Source of the DNA: Siphonodentalium dalli
Lineage: Eukaryota; Mollusca; Scaphopoda; Gadilida; Siphonodentaliidae
DNA: 64,000 nt
Direction of reading: 5' to 3'
NCBI GenBank assembly: GCA_032622095.1
Contig: CP136069.1
Coordinates: forward strand, 124,384,450 to 124,448,449
The notes beneath the pieces are model-generated. The model had not been told where the DNA came from and did not search any database. It saw only the letters and a list, made by a program, of their open reading frames with translations. A program made the translations under genes and the position numbers. Positions 55,424 to 64,000 of the stretch are shown one piece after another (position 1 is the stretch's first letter; the number at the start of each line of letters is the position of its first letter).

Positions 55424-57120
55424 AAATAATCTAGCATATGCTCGTATCAGTCAATCTTTTGTGTCAGTTCCTCAATTGTGTTGTGTATTTGCGCACGCCT
55501 CGGCCATTTGGAATGCGTGCATGGTATTTACCAACCTCGAAAACACGTGATTCCCGTGGATGTGGTGGCGGGGTTTTGTGCGACTCCTTTTGGGAACTCA
55601 CTCCAAACTACTTCTCGAGCGGATATCATAAGCTGGTTTCGTCGAAGGAAATTTCCTCTATATACTTCACCAAGTTATGCGGAAATTCTAATAACTGTAA
55701 CCGCGAAGCCATAAACGCCATATCGGATATGGTATCAATTTCTTTGGTTTGTGCAAAACAAAAATCATTTAAAGATAAATACACTCAGTTAACTTGATTG
55801 TGTTGTATCATAAAGCCGTTAATTATCAAGCCTTATATCCGAGCTCTTGTGTTCTACCTCGACTTTTTATTTCTCCGAATGGGTATTTTATAATATGCTT
55901 TATACCGCAAGTCGACATTCGTAATCTAGAATGTCATGTCTCCCAATGTATGCACTACTAACTCCCACGGGGATCTCCATTCGAAAAAAACATCCGCCGA
56001 AAATAACAAACATCTGCATAGTGCTTATAAACCCCACGTAATATAATTCCTTGTTAGTTTAATATTGTATATGAACGATGACTCATCGAGGTTCCCAAGT
56101 GTAAAGTGGTCATTTAACCTGCGTATATCGAAGTTTAATTTCGAACAAATCTGTACTGGACAGCTGTATATATTCCTGGACAATAGTTACCACGACAAAA
56201 TTTCCACTCACGTGAGCCTTGTCAAGGGGCGTGGTTTTGCTGTCTGTCAATGAGTATTTTGCCTCAGAAAAACGTTTCGTAAACGTCTCATTTATCGATG
56301 TTTATCGGAATTGTTCATTTGTATCAATGTCATATCTCCTTGTATATTATAAAACTGTGCTTAAGTCGGTTAATGGACTCACTACTGGACAGTCGTAAAC
56401 TAAATGGTCTTGGGCTACTATGAACTATCCCAAATTGACCGATGGAATATAAGATTATTGTGCACGTTGCAGGGGGGGGGGTCGGAAAAAAAATTCAGGC
56501 ACGTATGGCATTTTTTCCCTTTCGATCATTTGTTGTACCTACCCACCCCCACCGCCAATTTTTTTTCAGCAGTTTTTTTCAGACCATTTTTTTACAACCC
56601 CCCCCCCCCCCCCCCTTTTAACACTAAAACAGAGATTTGCGGGGGGAAATTCACTGTAAACAGCTGTATATGAATTTCTGTGCATACTATTTATCATGGA
56701 TATTAACATGGACATGTAAATAGGAATGAGTCATTTTGAGGTCATTCGGCCAAAAAATCAGGGCTGCCAGCGGCCATCTTGGATTTCAAAATTTGCAACA
56801 AAATACAAATCGATAACTGCCTGCAGTCAGCTTAACAGTTAGAATTACATTATTTCTCTTATTCAAAGTGGTTTTGAAGCCCAACTCATTGCCAAAACAC
56901 TAAAAAAAACAAGCAAAAAATTGCTTGTTGGTGGCTTTGACCACCCACCCACCCCGGCATACGTGCCGGAAAATTTGTTTTCACCCCCCCCCCCCCCTGC
57001 ACGTTGTGTTTAATCTAGCAGATTGTGCAAAACGAAAATATACTGCACACGATTACCCATGCCGTCATTATTTTTGCGAAACGAATTTTGGGCTCGACAT
57101 AAATTTGACGCCGACGAATA
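55424..57120. other. Unrecognised stretch with homopolymer runs
   Basis: Frames 55438-55797 and 55478-55714 overlap in different registers with no family features. G- and C-runs sit at 56473-56480, 56598-56614 and 56984-56996. The segment between them contains CCCACCCCCACCGCC and AAAAAATTGCTTG-type low complexity, likely a decayed repeat. Confidence 0.3.
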
Positions 57121-57328
57121 CAGTAATGCTCTAATTAATCGACTCCATAACCACACAGCAGAATTATGGGTAACTTTTCAGGATTTAGTCGGAAATATGG
57201 CTCGTTGCCATTCATCGGAAAGCTCTCGGGGAGTGCTTTCCGATGAATGGCAACAAGCCATATTTCCGACTAAATCCTGAAAAGTTACCCATAATTCTAC
57301 TATGAGTCGATTACTTAGGGCATTACTA
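57121..57328. mobile_element. Element B, copy B2
   Basis: Nearly identical to B1 in both arms (CAGTAATGCTCTAATTAATC, GGATTTAGTCGGAAATATGG). The right terminus has changed to GGGCATTACTA, flanked by TA at 57119-57120 and 57329-57330. Confidence 0.85.
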
Positions 57329-58793
57329 TAGGTCAACGTAGTAGTACATGTAACTGCAAACCGTTAGTTTGCGGAACATTTATAAATCATATACACAAAG
57401 TAGTTTTACGGTAATAAATCATATTGGGCATCATTTGTAATTACGATTCAGCGCAATGGACTTCCTCAGATATATGAAGATGACCTTTCAGCTATTGTCT
57501 CGAAGTTAAGGTTTCGTTGTCAAAGATATGTCGAATATCTTTCAACATTCCCTCAATTCCTCCCGAAACTTATCGCGGCCGTCGCGCGATATATGGAGAA
57601 TACTTTAGAAAAATCGATCATGCGGCAGCATATCATAAATCCATCGCTTTGTACTCCCTCTAGAGAGTATTCGTGCGTGTCTATTTGTCATGTTGTTATT
57701 TCCCTTTGATGTTTATTACCAACAAGAAAAGTCTTCCCATATCGTGACTTTTTCATATTTCATTCTGATGCAGTTTATTCCACAGTCATATGTAAAAACA
57801 TAACGACAGTGCTTTGTTCCATATCACGCCACTTTCGAATTTTATTGCAGTGTGGCGCCAGAAGCGATATTTTTCGTCGGTGAATACACCAAGCACAATG
57901 ATTTCGTCCGGATTTATTTTCTCAATTTGATCATATTTGGGTCTAACTTTAACATTAAGAGCAATATTATCTGCAGAAGTGAGTTAAATTAATATATATG
58001 TCAACATGTTCACATAAATCAGAACATCAAAACAATTCACCCAGAATAATTAAAACGGTTTCCTCGATGGGCAGATATGACAAGTGATAAATATCAGCAT
58101 GAAGACTGTTTCCTGTTTTCCTCAAGAACATTATTGCTCTGACGTCAGATTTGTAGTCGAAGCTGACGCCTTCAACTAAAGCTTTTAAATGTAATCGCTG
58201 GAATTCGCTGCTGTAAGAAGTTAAATATTTCTATTTATTATACGATAAGCTATCAGTTAGTAGTATTTTTGCATGAGATAAAAACCGTTATCCGTCTGGT
58301 GAGATATTGATATCTCACTCGTTTCCATCCGCGCTAAAATTAAAAGTGATTCGGTACTTGGTGTGTTAACATCGCTATGCTAAAAGTCCCTGAGTTTTCA
58401 GGTAACCAGTTGAACATGTATAATATGTGATTAATTGATTTGTTTTGTTAAACGATGTTAGCCCCTTGATTCTCAACTAATCTGTCTGAAAAATGGAACT
58501 ATTTTATATGCACAACCTCATTACCATGGCTGTGCTTTGGTATACAAATTTGGACTGTTCACTCTTCGTTCGAGTTAGCAGTCATCGGACAACTTAGCGG
58601 AATTTATAATAAACAGAACATCTACACTTTTTGGCTGGATATGGTAATTATTTCATTCGTGATGACAAAACAAAATGAATTTCCACTCGTGACAGAGACA
58701 CTCTTGGAAATTAATTGTTTGTTATAATTCCCATATCCAACCAAAAGATATCCTCTGTATAGTATAGCTAAATGTACCATGTTTTAGCCCTTT
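57329..58793. other. Non-coding stretch
   Basis: A plus frame from 57404 to 57706 without ATG reads NGLPQIYEDDLSAIVSKLRF and continues, but has no recognised family and weak splice signals. Otherwise featureless. Confidence 0.3.
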
Positions 58794-59122
58794 CTATGCT
58801 AAATTAATTCTCCCATTAAGTTATAAAAGTATACATCTGAATGGTCTATTATCGATTTGGGGGGCTGTATATGTATACATTTGAGCCATGAATTAGTGCA
58901 AAGTACACTCATGTGCTCTATGAACGGTGCAAACAACATGGTAATTATAATGACAATGAATTTATGACTCCATAGCTTAAGCAGACGACAGATAATACAA
59001 GTGCAGAATGAGCCCTATTTATTGAAGGAAATGTTCAGATAATAAGTTCAGCAATCTAAACATTTCCTAATTAGGGACAATTACTCGTCAATGATGAATA
59101 TGTAGTATACTAGAAAAGGTCA
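58794..59122 (+). mobile_element. Family A MITE, copy A9, with a family L fragment inside
   Basis: Left TTAGCCCTTTCTATGCTAAA, GTATACATCTGAATGGTC, later GCAGACGACAGATAATACAA, GAAATGTTCAGATAATAAG and a decayed right end ACTAGAAAAGGTCAA. Between about 58868 and 58972 a piece of family L is inserted. Confidence 0.75.
58868..58972 (+). mobile_element. Family L fragment nested in A9
   Basis: CTCTATGAACGGTGCAAACAACATGGTAATTATAATGA... matches the left arm of L1 (TCTATGAACGATGCAAACAACATAGTAAAATTATAATGA). Confidence 0.75.
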
Positions 59123-59419
59123 ATGATTTCAGACCACGCTTATATGAACACCGAGGACTGGGCATCACACATCGCCAATTTAAAAGGGAGAGTATGTAGT
59201 GTAATGTGTTTGACCAGTGATGATTCAACTAAGCTATCAACCAGAACTCAGAAACAACATGGCTTAACGACAACCATCAACTGACAGTGCACGGCTGAAT
59301 GCAATGTGTTACACTTATAATAATAGTAAACAGTAATCAGTCATGAACGAAGGCAGCATAATCTATTTGACCATGAATACTCATATATAACTCGAGGTGT
59401 ATGGTAATGAAACATATAA
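59123..59419. other. Spacer
   Basis: Nothing recognised. Confidence 0.3.
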
Positions 59420-59706
59420 TTTGACAACTAAACCACTACCCACCATCTCCCAATCAGCCTTATGACAGACAAAGGATTCATAAGTGTTAATCCTCATTAC
59501 TGTTTGGTGGTCCACTACCATGGGTTCTTTTTTTTTACCTATTATAAGCTATATCACCTAATCATTTACGAGATGATCATACTATAAATTTGATTCTCAA
59601 TCCCGTTATCTCAATTTGATGTCAATCCTGTTACAATATCAATTTTGGTTTTTGAATTAGATTTCCGACTTTGGGGTAAAAATGAGGGGGGGCTATGGCA
59701 GCGAAA
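59420..59706 (+). repeat. Dispersed repeat S, copy 2
   Basis: Counterpart of 8198-8480. CAGCCTTATGACAGACAAAG, GAGATGATCATACTATAAAT and GGGCTATGGCAGCG in order. Confidence 0.75.
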
Positions 59707-61359
59707 ATATGTTCGGCTAACAGTCAGCCCTGTATCGATAACAATGGTATCCACTATGTCCGCACGGGAACACTCTATACACCCAATAGCGCCAACAATA
59801 ACTCTAACTGAAGTAACGAAGGTGTGTTTTCAAGATTGATCCAGGCATTTGTATCTGTGTCCATCTACAGACACTTTATTCCATAAAATTGATGTGAAGA
59901 TACCGAAAGACACTCTAAATAGCCTATACCCGCGTATATACCCTGCTTTATATTAGTTATCTTTCATTATTGACCCACAATTTGTCTCTTTGTGTTGTCC
60001 GTCTGTTGACCCGTTACTTGGTAAAGGTGACTTTAACGAGATAACAGGCACAGTTAGTTGTTTTTATATTGCTAGTGCTATTAACTGTATAGGGACATGG
60101 TGGTTGCCTTTGTTACAGATACATGGCTTCTTGTTTTATGCTTGAACTGTTACAGACGGAATGATCGGGTGCATGGCTGGCCCAATACGCCATATAGTAT
60201 GTACCTTGCCAATGGAGCCACCTGACTCAGAACCGACCAGGGCCACACGATTGTCTTCAATGTACCTCATTATTACGGAGTCACGTGTCCAATTTATATT
60301 CAGCATTCACGACCTAATTGTTGTATCGAGATTGGGCTCGGAGCCTGAGGCTCATTGTGAATCGAAATTATCGCCGTCGCTTCCATATATTCTGATATCC
60401 CGAGACATATACGATATTCATCTGGGATTCTCAATAGAACTCGTGATGCGATTTTAGGTCATACAGTACTGTACGTCGGACATGGTGTGTGTTTGGCACG
60501 AAATCTATTTGGATGCCACACAATATTGCCAGAATTCATCAACACGCCTTTGTGTGGAACCAATTGCTAGATTATCAATCTTTACTCCTGGGGACATGTC
60601 ATTGTCGCCTACGTAAATAGCCAGTGTCCTTAGTTCCCGCCTGAACAAAAGGTATGTTCTCACAGCGGTCACTTCGTGTCACAGTAGATTATGATTCATT
60701 CTCTTCAGCTAAATGCATGATCAGAGGGTAGGGTTGGTCGATTATTTAAGAGTGACGTCTAATAGAGTTTGTGCGAAGAGCAAAGCAATGCTCAGACCCA
60801 GAAGAGATGTATGTGTGTGACTCAACGTAGATAACGACTATATGTGATTGAATATATAATTAAAGATGACCAATCTGATTAGACGTCAAATAGATGCTAA
60901 GCCAATTTTCTGCTCACCAAACAAATTAAAGTGAAATTATTCGTAATCGACGTCATTCGTAACGCAAAGGCATCGCACAGAATGCATATGAAGCTTAGGA
61001 AATAATTCGCTAACATTCATATAGAAGCTGACACTTAAGGCCCTCTTAATAACTATTGGTATTTATTGGTGGCCATTGTAACGAACTCATATGCGTTCTT
61101 CATTACATGCGATCATGTACTTCACAGAACCGTGCATTGTATTTGCTCCATATATTGTCACAACATAATCTGAGCTGTCTGTACTTTAGTTATTATATTA
61201 ATCTAATTGAAATGAATACACCGTCCGGCTGCTTGCAATCATGATATTGACTTAGCTCCTACTCTGATTCCCCACTGCATGGTGGTAATATAAAATGTCT
61301 TTTCATGCCCAATATGTCGTAGGACTTGAAATACCCATATGCTGCATGGATTGTGAGTT
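59707..61359. other. Non-coding stretch
   Basis: No repeat family recognised. At 60130-60457 both strands are open. On the plus strand the frame follows a strong acceptor-like TTGAACTGTTACAG (ending 60154), but no donor or family supports an exon. Confidence 0.3.
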
Positions 61360-61527
61360 TTAACCCGTTCTTTACTAAATTCTCACCAACGAGTATATAG
61401 CGGAATTAGGAAAATTTTCAGATTTCAATAAACGGCCTTGTTTAACCTATTACCTAAACACTTCCCACCATTCGAGTGCATATCTTTATGACTGAATGAA
61501 AGAATCATTTTAGTAAAGAAGGGGCCA
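61360..61527 (-). mobile_element. Family A MITE, short copy A10
   Basis: TTAACCCGTTCTTTACTAAA on the left and TTTTAGTAAAGAAGGGGCC on the right, with AATAAACGGCC and ACCTAAACACTTCCCACCA inside. An internally deleted family member. Confidence 0.7.
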
Positions 61528-62385
61528 AATTAGGCTCATCTTAGTTGCAATTCTCGCGAGACTTGATTGATTTCGCGAGATGCGGGAAGCAATCTGGTTA
61601 TTAAGTGTGCAGGCGAAAACCGTGCATCAGATACCATGCAGTGATCCAGTGGGCTCATGGTGTGGTGTGATAAGAAACCGTTTGTAAATCGATGCGCAAC
61701 ATAGTAAGTCGCCAGGAAAGGTCAAAGTCCCATCGCAGTTATATGGAACTACAATCTGGGTTGTATATATTAGAATGTGTAGAGACATTGGCTCAGTTAG
61801 GATAGAGGCTTGCTTAAAGCTTCATTAAAACACAAATGTCGGTCCCAAACCTACTTATTAGTGACATCCCAATCGCAATACCATGCACGTATCCTACTCA
61901 CGACACAGAGAAAGTTGAACTCCGGCCCTTGTACATATCATAATCGTTAGTTATAACACGAGTGAGTGGCGATAGAACACCATCCACATATCTAAACTCA
62001 ACATCTGCTCAAATTCATCATTTAACTAACGTTTCTATGAAATGTCAAAATTGTCACACCTCAGCAATATGGTAAAAGACATCGCTTTTATATCAAAGGC
62101 AATGTAGGTGCATACATATCAATTAGTGGAGGGAGCTTACGGTTGATATGAGACAAGGTGTCTGTATAAATAGTTTAATTAGTTTTACAGCACCTGCATA
62201 TATATATAAACGAAAATATACATTATAAATTCTTCATTAATTATGAAAATATGACGGATATCACGCAAAATGAAAAACAGTGTTCTAATAATTGCTGAAT
62301 TTCCATCATCATTGCATAAATCGATATTTCAATACACTATGATTTGACAATACATACAGTTAAATATAGTATTAAGGAACTTGTA
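61528..62385. other. Non-coding spacer
   Basis: Nothing recognised. Confidence 0.3.
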
Positions 62386-62605
62386 TTAAAGATGCATCGT
62401 TGGTGGTGGGTATTGCTGTTAAAATAGTTACATCCGTTAAACCGCGATAGACAGAAAGAATATTATAGTATAGTCCAATTTTGTTCTTATACCAATTATA
62501 AATATCGCGTAAAGTGCATGTTATGGTGCTGCTAGTACTCTGTGTTATGTAAACAAAAGCCATGTTGTGTAAACATACATTACGTAAAGAGTATGCAATA
62601 AGCAA
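62386..62605 (+). mobile_element. Family E MITE, copy E3, 3' truncated
   Basis: Starts TTAAAGATGCATCGTTGGTGG (TTAA 62386-62389) and follows E1 through GTTATGTAAACAAAAGCC to ACGTAAAGAGTATG, then homology stops. No right end found. Confidence 0.7.
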
Positions 62606-62813
62606 AACACTCAACACCGGAAAGACACCACTGAGGGAACTTTGGTTAGAAATGCCACCAAGTTGTTTACAACATACCGGTATATCACCCACTAATCCTA
62701 GACTCTCAAGATTTCGGCGTTGAATGGGTCACCGTCACGGTGAATCACTATCCTAAAAAATCACCACGGTGTTGAATGTTTAGCTTTTCGATCACTATTT
62801 ACGTGCTATTATT

Positions 62814-62840
62814 ATTCTTCTTCTTCTTCTTCTTCTTCTT
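62814..62840 (+). repeat. (TTC)n microsatellite
   Basis: Nine TTC/CTT units followed by ATCATCATC. Confidence 0.95.
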
Positions 62841-63046
62841 CATCATCATAATAGAGTGCAAGTCCTGGCAGAGATGTTTTTTTCTGTTTGGACAATATCG
62901 CTATTTCACTATATTCCCGTTGCTGCATATAAACAAACGCTCAACTCACACAAAGTGTGTTTTGTGGATAATATCGCATTCATATTGTATCAATCGAATA
63001 AATACGCATTTTATAGATGCATAATCCAAACTTCAGCAGACCAGGC

Positions 63047-63141
63047 TACATTTATCTCGGTGATAACAGCATTGTCCTGTCGCTACATAGATTCAGAACC
63101 AAAAAAACACCGACTTCCGGTGGAAATTGCGTGGTTCATGG
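63047..63141 (+). pseudogene. Short frameshifted LINE ORF2 C-terminal fragment
   Basis: One plus frame reads LSLHRFRTKK and, after a +1 shift at the A-run (63110-63117), the next reads KKHRLPVEIAWF. Together these match the RFRTRNHKLPVESGSW segment of the longer LINE fragment at 5834-6619. The zinc-knuckle-like part does not follow and a stop comes soon after. Decayed relic. Confidence 0.45.
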
Positions 63142-63813
63142 GCTAAATTCCGCATATACTTCCCATATGTGTGGTATTTTTCCTTTCACTTGACAAAAAG
63201 ACAATTACATTAGCTACACTGATTGGAACAAAGTTTTTTCAAATATTCTAATTTCTGAAATTAAGATAATTGAAATGTGGTATATCAGTATGACTTCATA
63301 TCATGCAGTCTTGGTTGAGTCTATACGATTCTTGGTTCAGTCTATCGATAACATTAGAGTCTGGGTAGACCAACACTGCCAGTGTATATGAAATGAGCAT
63401 GTTATGTATTTTATATACAATGCTTGACGAATATGTTTTCCGATTTCCATAAAAGACCCACACTTTATTCCGAGTGTCAGACAACAGCCAATATATAGTT
63501 ATTAACGCCATCAAAGTTTCCGCGACGGAGTCAGACTCAATCCCTACCGAATGTGTGATTGTTCTTTTCACTTGACGCAATTCTTTATTTGCACCAGTTC
63601 GCTAAAATGTTGACATTTGCGATCCAATGTCTTTTTCCGCGCGACAATAAAATATAGGATAAGTGAATTGTCTTAGAGCTTATGTGTCGGCAGTGGATAT
63701 AGACTCTTCTAATTCCATCACGTTTGTTTCCGCGGCGATGAGCGCCAATGTTTTGTCGTTATCGATCGGCCAATATATTTACTCAAGAACCATCTTCCCA
63801 GCAGGCCTGAGTT
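63142..63813. other. Spacer
   Basis: A minus frame at 63296-63580 contains a short internal near-duplication (GAGTCTATACGATTCTTGGTT against CAGTCTATCGAT). No gene supported. Confidence 0.3.
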
Positions 63814-63945
63814 TAGTGTGCCTGTCATTTGCAGAACCAGGTCCCCAGAGGGTGAATTTAGTGACGCTATCCCGCATAGCGGTCTAGCATCACTAAATTA
63901 AATCTGCTTAGGCTTCATTTTCTCTGGACAGTTTCTTTATTATAA
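63814..63945. mobile_element. Family T palindromic MITE, copy 2
   Basis: TAGTGTGCCTGTCATTTGCAG on the left. The inner hairpin TTTAGTGACGCTATCCCGCA...TGCTAGACC-type matches copy 1 in reverse, and GGGTGAATTTAGTG is shared. The right end is decayed. Confidence 0.65.
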
Positions 63946-64000
63946 AATTTCTATAGAAACTTCTTCACATAGATTATATTTCTTTTTTAGTTTAGTTATC

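Noticed and set aside
55438-55797. Two overlapping plus frames with several cysteines
   Set aside because: The frames contradict each other and neither has splice boundaries or a known motif.
57404-57706. Protein-like plus frame without ATG
   Set aside because: No family recognised and a weak acceptor. Could be chance in a moderately GC-rich segment.
60130-60457. Frame after a strong acceptor-like TTGAACTGTTACAG
   Set aside because: Both strands are open, there is no donor and no recognisable residues. Not enough for an exon call.

Overview
Gene-poor, AT-rich animal nuclear DNA. No bacterial-type operons, rRNA or CRISPR arrays are visible, and no intact transposase or reverse transcriptase is encoded. 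Spliced exons in long non-coding stretches, a tRNA-headed SINE, LINE fragments and many short non-autonomous DNA transposons with TTAA or TA target sites point to an invertebrate. A ~160-bp tandem array held between short terminal sequences at 3.6-4.5 kb resembles the 'pearl'-type elements described from bivalves, so a mollusc or other lophotrochozoan is my best guess. That assignment is inference, not proof.

Genes. The one exon I can name is on the minus strand at 18395-18993. It has clean splice sites and encodes part of the extracellular amino-terminal (bilobed, LIVBP-like) domain of an NMDA-type ionotropic glutamate receptor. I could not find its sister exons, so most of the window may be intron or flank of that gene. 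A second well-formed but unrecognised exon lies on the minus strand at 537-781. Weaker candidates are a 12-codon first exon behind a CpG-rich promoter-like segment (8941-9425, plus), a protein-like frame with one stop (29980-30543, plus) and a C2H2 zinc-finger-like remnant (23944-24231, plus). LINE remnants lie at 5834-6619 (C-terminal part of ORF2) and 63047-63141 (short, frameshifted).

Repeats dominate. At least 11 copies or fragments of one piggyBac-like MITE (here family A, ends TTAACCCTTTCTATACTA) are spread over the whole window. Three of them carry other elements inside (C at 37.9 kb, B at 47.4 kb, an L fragment at 58.9 kb), which gives a relative insertion order. Related TTAACCC-ended families (G, G2) and TTAAAG-ended families (E, F, M) are also present. 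Other structured elements are a Tc1/mariner-ended element built from GCGATATTGAGCGC-like motifs (27.0 kb), a 1,077-bp element with TTCGTGGCCACGAA subterminal repeats and a 6-bp target duplication (46.0 kb), and foldback elements at 6.8, 14.5, 17.5, 24.5, 27.8 and 43.1 kb. Tandem arrays have units of 38 bp (5.3 kb), ~160 bp (3.7 kb), ~200 bp (35.5 kb) and 39-40 bp (52.4 kb). Family letters are mine, assigned from comparison of copies within the window. Their ends are by-eye calls, good to a few bases where a TSD is given and to tens of bases otherwise.
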